In this document: positions 18,878 to 27,708 of the stretch, in pieces
Layout of the letters: the number at the start of each line of letters is the position of its first letter
Numbering within the stretch: the stretch's first letter is position 1
Assembly (NCBI RefSeq): GCF_023657445.1
Contig: NZ_JAGTWY010000001.1
Span: 620,001 to 684,000 of the forward strand
Origin: Marinobacter sediminum
GTDB lineage: Bacteria; Pseudomonadota; Gammaproteobacteria; Pseudomonadales; Oleiphilaceae
DNA length: 64,000 nucleotides
Direction of reading: 5' to 3'
Position numbers and translations under genes: made by a program
The notes under the pieces: model-generated
Databases searched by the model: none
The model's input: the letters and a program-made list of their open reading frames with translations, nothing else
What the model was told of the DNA's origin: nothing

Positions 18878-19846
18878 ATGATGAAAGCCATTAAGGTAAC
18901 CGGTGGCTCCCTCAGTTGGGCGCCCTGTGACGCGATTGAAGAGCTGCCGGCAAACCACGTTGAAATCGATGTTGTCTGGACAGCCATTAATCGGGCTGAT
19001 TTGATGCAACGGGCCGGAATCTATCCACCTCCACCGGGTGCCTCGGACATTCTGGGACTGGAGGTAAGCGGCCGCATTTCGACAGTAGGCGAAGCCGTGA
19101 CCGGGTTCAAGCCTGGAGATGAGGTTTGTGCACTTCTTACCGGCGGCGGTTACGCGACAAAGGTGATGGTTCCCGCGGTACAGGTTTTGCCAGTTCCAAA
19201 AGGGTATTCTCTGGAAAAAGCCGCGGCCATCCCAGAGGTGTTCGCCACCGCATGGCTGAATCTGTATCAGGAAGCCGGCTTGAAGCCTGGTGAGCGCATG
19301 CTGTTGCATGCTGCTGCCAGTGGCCTGGGCACGGCAGTGATTCAGCTTGCGACGGCGTTCGGCAATCCCGTTTTTGCCACTGCTGGCGACGAGAAGAAAC
19401 TGGAAATCTGTCGCAAGCTGGGGGCCAGTGGTGTCTGGAATCGGAATGACGGGTCGTTCGTGGATGCGGTGAAGAGCTGGGGTGGTGTTGATATGGTGCT
19501 CGACCCCGTTGGCGGCGCCTACATTGCCGAGGACCAGAAAGTCCTGAATGTGGATGGCCGGATTGTTCTGATCGGTCTGATGGGTGGTCGTTCTGCGGAA
19601 GTAGATCTTGGTGTCATGCTGATAAAGCGTCACCGCCTGATCGGTTCCACGCTCCGGTCCCGGACGCTAGAGGACAAGGGCAAGGTAATGCAGGCACTGC
19701 ACCAGCATGTCTGGCCTTTGCTCAGTGCCGGGCAGATTGAGCCACTGATTGACAGCACCTGGTCGATTGAGCAGGTTGAGGATGCCATGGCTTACGTGGC
19801 GGAAAACAGGAATACCGGGAAGGTTCTGCTGAAAATCGCTGAGTAG
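18878..19846 (+). CDS. NAD(P)H quinone oxidoreductase, PIG3/zeta-crystallin family
   Basis: A 322-residue zinc-free MDR oxidoreductase that reduces quinones with NADPH. Features: TAINRADLMQRAGIYPPPPGASDILGLEVSG in the substrate domain, then the NADP-binding Rossmann core (LLHAAASGLGTAVIQLA; FATAGDEKKLEICRKLGAS) and VLDPVGGAYI. The IYPPPPG..DILGLE and IPEVFATAWLNL segments point to the PIG3/TP53I3-like branch. It begins about 30 bases after the glycosyltransferase gene and may be read from the same transcript. ATG 18878 is directly followed by a second ATG, which is equally possible. Confidence 0.88.
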   Translation: MMKAIKVTGGSLSWAPCDAIEELPANHVEIDVVWTAINRADLMQRAGIYPPPPGASDILGLEVSGRISTVGEAVTGFKPGDEVCALLTGGGYATKVMVPAVQVLPVPKGYSLEKAAAIPEVFATAWLNLYQEAGLKPGERMLLHAAASGLGTAVIQLATAFGNPVFATAGDEKKLEICRKLGASGVWNRNDGSFVDAVKSWGGVDMVLDPVGGAYIAEDQKVLNVDGRIVLIGLMGGRSAEVDLGVMLIKRHRLIGSTLRSRTLEDKGKVMQALHQHVWPLLSAGQIEPLIDSTWSIEQVEDAMAYVAENRNTGKVLLKIAE

Positions 19847-19876
19847 CCTTCCCGGGTGTTACGTGCCTGGCCGTAG

Positions 19877-20923
19877 TCAGTCCGCGATATGGACCAGTTG
19901 CTTGCCAAAGTTCTTGCCTTTCAACATACCTTTGAAGGCATCAACTGCGTTTTCCAGGCCTTCCGCCACAGTTTCCCGGTACTTCAGTTCACCGGCCGCG
20001 ATGCGGGAGGTCAGAATGCTGGTGATTTCCTGATGCTTGTCCTGCCATTCGGTGACAAGGAAGAAGCGATGCTCGGGGACCGGGTCCAGGGCCTTGAGCA
20101 CGTGGAACGGTGTTTCCACGCTGGCCATGTCCGTTGCGTTATAGGCGGACACAAAGCCGCAAATGGGCACCCGGGCCCCGTTGTTCAGTAGCGGCGCAAC
20201 GGCGCGGGTTACGGCACCGCCAACGTTCTCAAAATAGATATCAATCCCGTCCGGACAAGCTGCCTTCAGGTCCGCTTCCAGATTTCCTGCCTTGTAGTCC
20301 ACACAGGCGTCAAAGCCCAGTTCGTTGACTACGAAGTTACATTTCTCCGGGCCACCAGCGACGCCGACGACACGGCAGCCTTCGGTTTTGGCCGTTTGGC
20401 CGACGACCGTACCCACGGGACCGGATGCGGCAGAGACGACGACCGTTTCACCAGCTTTTGGCATGCCAACGTACATCAGGCCACAATAGCCTGTGCGGCC
20501 CGGCATGCCGGCAACGCCCAGGTACGTTTGCAGGGGAACGTTGTCCTTCTGGTGAATCTTGTAGACCATCGGAGCGTCTGCGGGGAAAGTGACATATTCC
20601 TGCCAGCCTGAATAACAGGTTACCAGATCACCAACCTTGAGCTTTTCGGATCTGGATTCCACCACCCGCGCCACGCTCTCGCCGACTATCGGCTCATCAA
20701 TGCCGATGGGGTCCATATAGCCCTTGGCGTCATTCATACGTGGGCGCATGTAAGGGTCGAGAGACAGCCAGAGTATCTGAGCGACAACCTCGCCCTCGTT
20801 GGGCGTGCGCACCGGGCGCTCTTCCATCACCAGATCGCCGTCCTGAATTTCCCCTTGCGGGCGTTGCTTGAGTACAACTGCGCGGTTTTTATATTCGCTC
20901 ACAAACTCTCTCTCCGGTTGCAT
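19877..20923 (-). CDS. NADP-dependent oxidoreductase, CurA/prostaglandin-reductase-like MDR family
   Basis: A 348-residue zinc-independent MDR protein of the group containing E. coli CurA and leukotriene B4 12-hydroxydehydrogenases, which reduce alkenal/one double bonds. Typical segments are LSLDPYMRPRM near residue 55, GMPGRTGYCGLMYVG, VVVSAASGPVGTVVGQTAK (nucleotide-binding loop), YFENVGGAV, PICGFVSAYN and GKNFGKQLVHI at the end. Ligands for structural or catalytic zinc are not present, as expected for the group. Convergent with the PIG3-type gene with a 30-base gap. The frame could start at an internal methionine, but the N-terminal EYKNRAVVLKQRPQG stretch is family-like. Confidence 0.87.
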   Translation of the reverse strand: MQPEREFVSEYKNRAVVLKQRPQGEIQDGDLVMEERPVRTPNEGEVVAQILWLSLDPYMRPRMNDAKGYMDPIGIDEPIVGESVARVVESRSEKLKVGDLVTCYSGWQEYVTFPADAPMVYKIHQKDNVPLQTYLGVAGMPGRTGYCGLMYVGMPKAGETVVVSAASGPVGTVVGQTAKTEGCRVVGVAGGPEKCNFVVNELGFDACVDYKAGNLEADLKAACPDGIDIYFENVGGAVTRAVAPLLNNGARVPICGFVSAYNATDMASVETPFHVLKALDPVPEHRFFLVTEWQDKHQEITSILTSRIAAGELKYRETVAEGLENAVDAFKGMLKGKNFGKQLVHIAD

Positions 20924-21001
20924 AATGAAACCAGATTAGGGTGCAGGAGAAAGTTTCTGTGGTCAACCTCGCATCTGGAACTGCCGTTAAACGCGGTAGG
21001 G

Positions 21002-21029
21002 TTACATTCAATTGAGTGGTGGCTATAAT
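21002..21029 (+). promoter_or_regulatory. Candidate promoter without an assigned gene
   Basis: TTACAT (21002-21007), 16 bases, then a perfect TATAAT (21024-21029) would start rightward transcription near 21036, in the 218-base gap before the leftward DUF1853 gene. Downstream only short frames are seen: one of 31 codons from ATG 21046 and one of 37 codons from GTG 21056. Neither resembles a known protein. A small RNA or an antisense transcript to the DUF1853 gene are possible. Confidence 0.35.
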
Positions 21030-21141
21030 CGTCAGCGCGCTCAGGATGAGCCAGTGCGACACATTTATCTTCAGGGACCGAAGGCCTTTCCGACCTGTTG
21101 CGGGGCCGATTGCAGCAGGCCATTATCGATGCAAGCGGTAA

Positions 21142-22059
21142 TCAACTGTCAGCGTCTGACCCAGTAGGCCAGGAACGTGGAACGATGAATAATCGTCTTT
21201 GCTCACGCCACGTGTTGCTGGCCTGATCATACCCAAGCTCTGCAAACAGGCGAGGGATTTGATCCTGATTGATCAAAGTCAGTGCCGCCTTGGACTCATG
21301 CACTTGCGGGGATTCTGACTGGCGCCAGGGGCCAACCCAGTGCGGCTTGTGCAACTGTACCCAGGCTGAGGTTTCGGTCTCGCTGATCTCGTCGGCATAT
21401 GCCCACCAGCCACGAAGGTGATTTGTGGGCGCGGTGCGTGGTGCAGAGATGGGCCGGCTCAAAGGGTAAAACAGATATCCGGGCATGAAAATCCGCGCCA
21501 ATAGCGGACCGGTTATGTCGTGCTTTGCCAACAGCTCTAGTGTCTCGGGCTTTTGGGTGCGCTTGCTCTGGTGGTTGACCAGCCGGTCGCTCTTAAGGTC
21601 CAGCCGGTCCCGGGCGTTGGGCCCGAACCAGAGGGCTTCGCCGCCCGTGCCCGGAACGCCGAGATAATACTTGATGGCAATCTCGTGGTGTTCAATCCGG
21701 TCGTCTGTCAGGTTATGAACAACGAAATCGAGCTCGCCCAGCGTTTGCCCGTCAGACTGGATTTGCTCGTTTTTGAGCAGTATTTTCCAGCCGAGCAGGT
21801 CTGACAGCAGTACTTCATAAAGCCGCTCGAAGTAGAATCCGAGTCTCCGCTGGGGAGGCTCCCGGAGCAAAGCCGGTGCAGTCTCCGGTTTCTGGTCCCA
21901 GCCCTGGAGTATTTCCAGATAATCGGGGGGCAGGTATTGGCCGGGCTCAAAGAGGGCTGAGGTAGTAATAAGCTGGGGAGCATTGCATAGCCAGGCGAGG
22001 TGCCTGACCGCCGGGTGGCTGAACGAGAGAATTTCTTTGCTTGAGGTGTTTGCATCCAT
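21142..22059 (-). CDS. DUF1853 family protein
   Basis: About 305 residues, conserved in proteobacteria, of unknown function. Segments typical of DUF1853 are LAWLCNAPQLI near the start, RLGFYFERLYEVLLSDLLGW, and YPLSRPISAPRTAPTNHLRGWW in the C-terminal half. The core contains GELDFVVHNL followed by HHEIAIKYYLG, i.e. an Asp and an E-x-K arranged as in PD-(D/E)XK nucleases; whether this is an active nuclease is an inference. The frame continues to 22134, but that would overlap the glyoxalase promoter region; ATG 22059 (MDANTS) is preferred though no strong ribosome site precedes it. It is divergent from gloA. Confidence 0.75.
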   Translation of the reverse strand: MDANTSSKEILSFSHPAVRHLAWLCNAPQLITTSALFEPGQYLPPDYLEILQGWDQKPETAPALLREPPQRRLGFYFERLYEVLLSDLLGWKILLKNEQIQSDGQTLGELDFVVHNLTDDRIEHHEIAIKYYLGVPGTGGEALWFGPNARDRLDLKSDRLVNHQSKRTQKPETLELLAKHDITGPLLARIFMPGYLFYPLSRPISAPRTAPTNHLRGWWAYADEISETETSAWVQLHKPHWVGPWRQSESPQVHESKAALTLINQDQIPRLFAELGYDQASNTWREQRRLFIVPRSWPTGSDADS

Positions 22060-22144
22060 CTGGACAGAATACCGTAAACTAGCGTCAAGGTAAGGGTGAG
22101 CAGTTGCCCTTGGATTAACCACCGATCTATGCACAGGAGCCGTT

Positions 22145-22585
22145 ATGCAATACCTCCATACGATGATTCGGGTCAGTAATCTGGATGAGACCCTGCATTT
22201 TTTCTGTGGCCTGCTGGGGATGAAGGAGATCAGTCGTAAGAGCAGCGATAAGGGCCGGTTTACCCTGGTGTTTCTTGCAGCACCTGAAGATGAAGATCGT
22301 GCCCGTCAGGATAGGGCTCCGATGATTGAACTCACCTACAATTGGGATCCCGAGGAGTATACCGGCGGCCGCAATTTTGGCCACCTGGCCTACCGGGTGG
22401 ATGACATTTACGCCCTTTGCGAGCATTTGCAGGCCAACGGCGTCACGATCAATCGCCCGCCGCGGGATGGCTATATGGCTTTTATCCGTTCGCCGGACAA
22501 TATCTCTATTGAACTGCTGCAGAAGGGTGAGGCGTTGCCCGCCAAAGAGCCCTGGGCCAGCATGGAGAACACCGGCACCTGGTGA
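22145..22585 (+). CDS. gloA: Lactoylglutathione lyase (glyoxalase I)
   Basis: Converts the methylglyoxal-glutathione hemithioacetal to S-lactoylglutathione, detoxifying methylglyoxal in the cytoplasm. The 146-residue protein shows the VOC fold in two halves: [19 protein letters not shown] with a metal-ligand His5, a Glu in [10 protein letters not shown], a His in [11 protein letters not shown] and a Glu in NISIELLQ, completing the four metal ligands. Length is typical for the short bacterial Ni-type enzymes. GGAG is present 5 bases before the ATG (CAGGAGCCGTT). It is a single gene ahead of the Clp-N ATPase gene. Confidence 0.93.
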   Translation: MQYLHTMIRVSNLDETLHFFCGLLGMKEISRKSSDKGRFTLVFLAAPEDEDRARQDRAPMIELTYNWDPEEYTGGRNFGHLAYRVDDIYALCEHLQANGVTINRPPRDGYMAFIRSPDNISIELLQKGEALPAKEPWASMENTGTW

Positions 22586-22693
22586 GCAGAATCAGGCTGG
22601 ATGAACCTGATAGTGGTGGCGTGAAGTCATTCGCCGCCAAAATGAGATTGCATCAGGACGATGCGATCCGGAACTGAAAACATGGAGAGTTGC

Positions 22694-24091
22694 ATGGAAG
22701 ACTGGCAAGGATGCCTGGCCCCTGAGTGCCAGACCGCCCTGGTGCGTGCCAGGGAGAGCGTTGACCACCGTGGTGGCAGTGCTATTACCGCTGAAGATTT
22801 CCTTCTTTCATTACTGGATACCTGCGCTCCGATTACGCGTTTCCTTCGTGTTTGGGGTGTGGATATGGATGAGCTGGTCCGTACCATTCAGTGTGAACAG
22901 CCAATTGTGACCGAAGTTGTCGGGGAAGGACGGCTCTCCTCCCAGCTAATCTACTGGCTCGCCGCGGCCCGCCAGGTTTGTGAGGCCCCTTGGCTGGATT
23001 GGCCGGTCCTGCTGGAGGTCCTGACTCACAAGGCTGAGCGCCTCCAGGGCAAGGCCTATGTCGCTGTACTGGAACTGGTACCGAGCTGGGCCATCCGGAA
23101 GGACCCGGGAGAAGTGCCCGTGATCGAGAGCCATGCCCGGGCACCCATTGTCGTCACCGATCCGGACTGGTTGGAGTTGGTGGAAGATGTCGCGGTCACC
23201 TTATCGGCATTGGCAACCGGCCTTGTCTGGGTTCGTGGCGAGCGAGGTATGGGAAAGTCATCGTGGCTGCAGTGCTTGCTCTCGTCGCTTGAGCTGGATT
23301 TCGTGGAACTGGATCTCCGTCGTGAGGCGGAGGTAATGGCCAGCGATTTGCCCGCGATACCCTCTTGCGAAGAATGCCGGCGCTGGCCGGTTCTGGTCCT
23401 GGACAACACCTCACCGGCAGACCTTCTGGCGTTGATGCAAAGGCCAGGCAGCGTGTCAGCTGAGCTGGTTGTGAGCTGGGAGGGCAGCATCCTCTTGCTT
23501 GGGCCGGACTCTAACTCGGGCGAAGAACGGATCCTCGAACACTGGCTGGGCAGGTCCCTGGAAGTGTTTGATATGCCAGTATCAAGCCCCATCCAGCGCA
23601 AGGCGATACTTACTGCACATCAGGCGGCCATTGAAAAGCAGTGGAATATTGAGTTGCCGTTGGCAGTGATTGACTATGCCGCGAGTCGCCGTATCCGTTG
23701 TGTGACTGCACCTGGTGGCATGCTTCAGTGGGTTGAGCGGGCTGCAGCCAGGCTGGACATGTTTGCCAGGCATGGTTCGGTAGAGTCGCTGGCGCTTGCG
23801 GGTCAGGCCGGCACCTTGCGCCGCCAGAGTCTGGTTGCGCTGGCACGTGAGGAGACCATGGACGGCCTCCGGCGTTCACTGGATGCAATCCACTTGCAGA
23901 AGGCCGCTGCCGAAGTTTCGTGGTATGAACGAAAGTCGGCGGGTGCTTTGCGTCTCCTCTCGATTGAGGATCTGCGCCGGGAACTGGAACGTTGGGTTGC
24001 AGCGCGCCCCGGGCCAGTTCACTATGTTCTGCATTGTGATCAACAGGATGGAGATTCAGCGGGTGCAGGATCTGGAAATTTACATCCGTGA
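22694..24091 (+). CDS. Clp N-domain protein with a single degenerate AAA-type ATPase domain
   Basis: About 465 residues. The first ~65 residues (CQTALVRARESV...GSAITAEDFLLSLLD...) resemble a Clp_N repeat of ClpA/ClpB, used to bind clients or adaptors. After a linker of ~100 residues comes a P-loop domain: Walker A GERGMGKSS with Lys188 and a Walker B-like VLVLDN with Asp237 followed by Asn238 where AAA+ ATPases normally have the catalytic Glu. No second AAA domain, no protease loop and no ClpP-binding loop are seen. ATG 22694 is chosen because GGAGA precedes it at good spacing; the frame is open from 22661. The next gene overlaps its end by 44 bases. Function is unknown. Confidence 0.65.
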   Translation: MEDWQGCLAPECQTALVRARESVDHRGGSAITAEDFLLSLLDTCAPITRFLRVWGVDMDELVRTIQCEQPIVTEVVGEGRLSSQLIYWLAAARQVCEAPWLDWPVLLEVLTHKAERLQGKAYVAVLELVPSWAIRKDPGEVPVIESHARAPIVVTDPDWLELVEDVAVTLSALATGLVWVRGERGMGKSSWLQCLLSSLELDFVELDLRREAEVMASDLPAIPSCEECRRWPVLVLDNTSPADLLALMQRPGSVSAELVVSWEGSILLLGPDSNSGEERILEHWLGRSLEVFDMPVSSPIQRKAILTAHQAAIEKQWNIELPLAVIDYAASRRIRCVTAPGGMLQWVERAAARLDMFARHGSVESLALAGQAGTLRRQSLVALAREETMDGLRRSLDAIHLQKAAAEVSWYERKSAGALRLLSIEDLRRELERWVAARPGPVHYVLHCDQQDGDSAGAGSGNLHP

Positions 24092-24437
24092 CCTCGAAGC
24101 AGGCGCGGTTTCTCATTGGCTAGAGAACCACTTGGAAAACCTTGAGTTGGATGACAGCGAGGTATCTTCGGTCAGCAAGGGCTTTGGCTCATATGAGGGG
24201 GGGCGACTGAGAATATCCCTTTACCCCGGCGCGTTCGGAAAGCGCTTTACCTGTCTGGTGATTGAAGGGGACCAGTTGCCCTGGAGCACTGATCTTGATT
24301 GCGCGCGAAGTGCGTGGCGCTTGATGGAGACAGAAATCCGTTGCAGTCCGGGGGACTGGAAGGAGGGGGAGCCAGTTGAGGATGAGAAATGGTGGCGCCT
24401 TGATCACCGGGGCGAACAACAAGTCGTCTGGAACTAG
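24048..24437 (+). CDS. Small unknown protein, partner of the Clp-N ATPase gene
   Basis: A 129-residue acidic protein of unknown family. ATG 24048 (MEIQRVQDLEIYIRDLEAGA) is chosen as a start; the open frame continues upstream but there it only mirrors the ATPase gene in another frame. It overlaps the end of the ATPase gene by 44 bases, which suggests coupled translation and joint function. The sequence is rich in Trp and in Glu/Asp (SHWLENHLENLELDDSE; DEKWWRLDHRGEQQVVWN at the end) and lacks membrane segments. A strong terminator follows directly. Confidence 0.6.
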   Translation: MEIQRVQDLEIYIRDLEAGAVSHWLENHLENLELDDSEVSSVSKGFGSYEGGRLRISLYPGAFGKRFTCLVIEGDQLPWSTDLDCARSAWRLMETEIRCSPGDWKEGEPVEDEKWWRLDHRGEQQVVWN

Positions 24438-24463
24438 AAAAGGCAGCCCTCGGGCTGCCTTTT
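24438..24463. terminator. Terminator after the Clp-N ATPase pair
   Basis: AAAAGGCAGCCC-TC-GGGCTGCCTTTT: a 12-bp perfect stem with A- and T-runs, directly after the stop codon at 24437 and before the convergent cold-shock gene stop at 24485, so it can serve both directions. Confidence 0.85.
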
Positions 24464-24484
24464 CCAGTAGACGCCAGACAGGTT

Positions 24485-25078
24485 TCAGTCACTCAGGATA
24501 GACACATTGTCTGCCTGCAGGCCTTTGTCTGCTTCAACAACACTGAAGCGTACCAACTGACCCTGGCGCAGAACACGACGACCACGGCCGCGAATGGCGC
24601 GGAAATGAACAAAAACTTCATCACCGCTGTCGCGAACGATAAAGCCGAAGCCTTTCTTGACGTTAAACCACTTTACGGTACCTTCTTCATCACCTTCCGG
24701 GCTGTTCTCGTCGTAGTCGCCTTCGTCATCATCACTGAAGCTCTGGTTCTGCTGCTGCTTCTGGTTCTGAGAGCGAGTACCTGCGCCGGATGAGCTGCGC
24801 TGTGCGTTTTTCTGTTTGGCTGACAAGGCGATAGCCAGGAAGCCGGCCAAGGCGAAAATCACCAGAGCAATGATGTACGCGGCGATACCCTGGGCACTGC
24901 CAAGTACGAACGATGTGTTACTGGCCAGCTCATTCGTCTGGGATTGCGAGAGGATCTGAAACAGTTCCGGTGTAAAGGAAACCAGCAGGAAGCCGAGGAT
25001 AAACGGTGCGGGAATAGCGATCATAATAGCAACAAGGATCGCTTTGGCTGGATTACGCATTGACTGAGATTTCTCCAT
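24485..25078 (-). CDS. Membrane-anchored cold-shock-domain protein
   Basis: About 197 residues. Two hydrophobic helices come first ([20 protein letters not shown] near residue 14 and [20 protein letters not shown] near residue 66), then a charged, low-complexity linker ([21 protein letters not shown]) and a C-terminal cold-shock domain of ~65 residues. The domain has both nucleic-acid motifs, KGFGFI and VFVHF, plus the opening GTVKWFN. Such domains bind single-stranded RNA or DNA. The likely topology puts the domain at the cytoplasmic face of the inner membrane. The start may be ATG 25078 or 25060; neither has an ideal ribosome site. It is divergent from slyX. Confidence 0.8.
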   Translation of the reverse strand: MEKSQSMRNPAKAILVAIMIAIPAPFILGFLLVSFTPELFQILSQSQTNELASNTSFVLGSAQGIAAYIIALVIFALAGFLAIALSAKQKNAQRSSSGAGTRSQNQKQQQNQSFSDDDEGDYDENSPEGDEEGTVKWFNVKKGFGFIVRDSGDEVFVHFRAIRGRGRRVLRQGQLVRFSVVEADKGLQADNVSILSD

Positions 25079-25286
25079 TCTTGTAACGCTAACGATAAAA
25101 ACCGGATATCGGGTAAAATCGCACATCCGGTCGATGAAAACCGCCAGACTTCCTGAACATGGAAGCGCCAGCGGGCAAAAGCGGCATGATACCAGATTAT
25201 CCCGAGCGCTGACCAAACGGATAGTGTGGCGGAGTCCCGTCAGTCACAATCTTCAACCACCTTTGTATGGGAGTTTCAGTAGCCAA

Positions 25287-25505
25287 ATGAGTCAGAAAGA
25301 CCTGGAAGCACGACTCGATGACCTGGAAACGCGGCTAGCGTTTCAGGATGACATCATAAATACACTGAGCGAGCAGGTGGCAAAGCAGGAATTGGAGCTG
25401 CGCGAACTTTGGGAGGCGAAGCAATTGATGCACAAGCAGCTTAAAGAAGTCTCCCCCTCCAACATCAAACGCGAGGAGGAGGAAACGCCCCCTCCTCACT
25501 ATTGA
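25287..25505 (+). CDS. slyX: SlyX family protein
   Basis: A 72-residue protein of the SlyX family, whose function is not settled. It is almost entirely one coiled coil (DLEARLDDLETRLAFQDDIINTLSEQV and on), followed by the typical Pro-rich, charged tail ending EEETPPPHY. Start ATG 25287 is used because it gives the family N-terminus; the longer frame upstream is not family-like. It is a short single gene, convergent with dapE. An inverted repeat GCCCCCT/AGGGGGC (25487-25520) spans its end and could act as a weak terminator. Confidence 0.87.
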   Translation: MSQKDLEARLDDLETRLAFQDDIINTLSEQVAKQELELRELWEAKQLMHKQLKEVSPSNIKREEEETPPPHY

Positions 25506-25526
25506 TCGCTGAAAGGGGGCTACAGG

Positions 25527-26663
25527 CTAGGCGAGCAGTTCGATCAGGATCTGTTCGTAGATGTCGGACAGAGTGTTCAGGTCCTCGGCTTTAACGCACT
25601 CGTCCACTTTATGGATAGTGGCGTTAATGGGACCAAGCTCCAGAACCTGAGCGCCGGTTGGCGCAATGAAGCGGCCATCAGACGTCCCGCCAGATGTCGA
25701 AAGCTCAGTCTCCCTGCCAGTCACCGTGCGAATGGCATCCTGGCTGGCGGAAACCAGCGCACCTCTGTCGGTCAGAAATGGTCTGCCGCTGAGGTGCCAC
25801 TGCAGCTCGTATTTCAGGTTGTGACGATCAAGAATGGCAACCACTCGTTCTTCGAGGCTTTCCGCGGTGTTCTCCGTGCAATAACGGAAGTTGAAATGCA
25901 CGAGGCACTCACCGGGGATGATATTGCTTCCCGTCCCAGCTTCCATCCTGGTGATCTGGAATGTGGTAGGCGGGAAGAAATCGTTGCCGTTGTCCCAGAA
26001 CTCGTTGGCCAGGGCATCCAGGGCTGGCGCCACAGTATGAACCGGGTTCTCTGCCAGGTGCGGATACGCCACATGCCCCTGAACGCCATGCACAGTCAGG
26101 TAGCCGTGGAGTGAACCGCGGCGACCGTTCTTGATGACATCACCGACCTCATGGGTGCTGGATGGCTCACCGATCAGGCACCAGTCGATCTTCTCATTTC
26201 GGGCTTCCAGGGTTTCAACAACCTTCACTGTACCGTGTTGGGCGGGGCCTTCCTCATCACTGGTAATCAGCAGGGCAATGGATCCCCGGTGATCGGGATA
26301 CGACGCGACAAATCGCTCACAGGCAGTGATAAAGGCAGCGAGGCTGCCTTTCATGTCTGCCGCACCACGGCCATAGAGATAGCCCTCCTTGATGACCGGA
26401 TCAAATGGAGGGTGGCCCCAGTTTTTCTCCGGCCCGGTGGGCACTACGTCGGTATGTCCTGCAAAGGCCAGAACCGGACCCTCCGAGCCCTTGCGGGCCC
26501 AGAGATTATCAGTGTCACCAAAACGGAGATGCTCGCCTGAAAAGCCGAGCGGTTCCAGCCGGGACATCATCAAATCCTGACAGCCGGCATCATCCGGTGT
26601 TACGGACTGCCGGCTGATCAGGTCAATGGCGAGGTCAAGAGTTGGAGAATCAGTTGTTTGCAT
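25527..26663 (-). CDS. dapE: Succinyl-diaminopimelate desuccinylase
   Basis: Hydrolyses N-succinyl-LL-diaminopimelate to LL-diaminopimelate and succinate, a step of lysine and peptidoglycan precursor synthesis. The 378 residues match the family. M20 metallopeptidase motifs with two-zinc ligands are present: [12 protein letters not shown] (His), [14 protein letters not shown] (bridging Asp), ITSDEEGPA (catalytic and ligand Glu) and the late ligand His in [12 protein letters not shown]. It overlaps the end of dapD by 14 bases and is the last gene of the leftward map-glnD-dapC-yffB-dapD-dapE run. Confidence 0.96.
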   Translation of the reverse strand: MQTTDSPTLDLAIDLISRQSVTPDDAGCQDLMMSRLEPLGFSGEHLRFGDTDNLWARKGSEGPVLAFAGHTDVVPTGPEKNWGHPPFDPVIKEGYLYGRGAADMKGSLAAFITACERFVASYPDHRGSIALLITSDEEGPAQHGTVKVVETLEARNEKIDWCLIGEPSSTHEVGDVIKNGRRGSLHGYLTVHGVQGHVAYPHLAENPVHTVAPALDALANEFWDNGNDFFPPTTFQITRMEAGTGSNIIPGECLVHFNFRYCTENTAESLEERVVAILDRHNLKYELQWHLSGRPFLTDRGALVSASQDAIRTVTGRETELSTSGGTSDGRFIAPTGAQVLELGPINATIHKVDECVKAEDLNTLSDIYEQILIELLA

Positions 26664-27678
26664 GCAGCTCTTCGTTCAGCTCAATGGCGGACTTGTTGGT
26701 TTTGCACTCTACGGCGCCGGTCTGGCTGTTGCGACGGAACAGCAGGTCTTGCTGGTTGGCCAGATCCCGGGCCTTGATCACTTCCACCAGCTCGTTGTTG
26801 TCGTCCAGCAAGGCGACTTTGGTACCGGCAGTGATGTAGAGGCCGGCTTCAACCTTGCAGCGGTCGCCCAGGGGAATGCCGATACCTGCATTGGCGCCAA
26901 TCAGGCAGTTCTCACCAACGGCAATGATGATGTTGCCACCACCGGACAGCGTGCCCATGGTTGAGCAGCCGCCGCCGAGGTCGGAACCCTTGCCAACCAT
27001 GACGCCAGCGGAAATGCGGCCTTCAATCATGCTGGTACCTTCAGTGCCGGCATTGAAGTTGATAAAGCCTTCATGCATCACGGTGGTGCCCTCACCGACA
27101 TACGCGCCGAGACGGACCCGAGCGGTATCCGCAATGCGAATGCCTTTGGGCACTACGTAGTCGGTCATTTGCGGGAACTTGTCGACAGACTTCACTTCCA
27201 GGGTACGGCCTTCAATCCGGGCCTGAAGTTGGCGGTCCGACAGCTCAGCCAGGTCGATCGCGCCTTCGTTGGTCCAGGCGAGGTTCGGCAGCAGGCCAAA
27301 GATGCCATCCAGCTTCAAACCGTGGGGTTTGGCCATGCGATGGGAAATCAGGTGCAACTTCAGGTATACCTCGGGGGTGCTGGAGGCCGTATCATCGCTG
27401 TCCAGAATGGTCACAACGACGGGGCTTTTGCTGTTCGCAGCTTTTTCGGCGAGTGTTGCCTGGTCTGTCTGACCTGCCTGCCGCAGGGCATTTGCAAGCT
27501 GGCTGAGTGTTTCGGAGGAGGCGCTGATGGCCTGGTTACCACCCTGATAATCAACGACGTTACGAACCACTTCCATCAGGGTGTTATCGGGTGTCATGAC
27601 CGGCTGCTGGTAGAATACTTCCAGCCATTCGCCCTGTTTGTTCTGGGTGCCGATTCCGATACCGAATGCAAAGCTCAT
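26650..27678 (-). CDS. dapD: Tetrahydrodipicolinate N-succinyltransferase
   Basis: Transfers succinyl from succinyl-CoA to tetrahydrodipicolinate in the DAP/lysine pathway. At 342 residues it is the long form known from Pseudomonas, not the ~275-residue enterobacterial form. The left-handed beta-helix is visible as hexapeptide-like repeats from about residue 170 to 290 ([57 protein letters not shown]). AGGAG lies 9 bases before the ATG. It sits 30 bases after yffB and overlaps dapE. Confidence 0.95.
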   Translation of the reverse strand: MSFAFGIGIGTQNKQGEWLEVFYQQPVMTPDNTLMEVVRNVVDYQGGNQAISASSETLSQLANALRQAGQTDQATLAEKAANSKSPVVVTILDSDDTASSTPEVYLKLHLISHRMAKPHGLKLDGIFGLLPNLAWTNEGAIDLAELSDRQLQARIEGRTLEVKSVDKFPQMTDYVVPKGIRIADTARVRLGAYVGEGTTVMHEGFINFNAGTEGTSMIEGRISAGVMVGKGSDLGGGCSTMGTLSGGGNIIIAVGENCLIGANAGIGIPLGDRCKVEAGLYITAGTKVALLDDNNELVEVIKARDLANQQDLLFRRNSQTGAVECKTNKSAIELNEELHANN

Positions 27679-27708
27679 CAGGTCGTTGCTCCTATAAATT
27701 CGTCAGAT

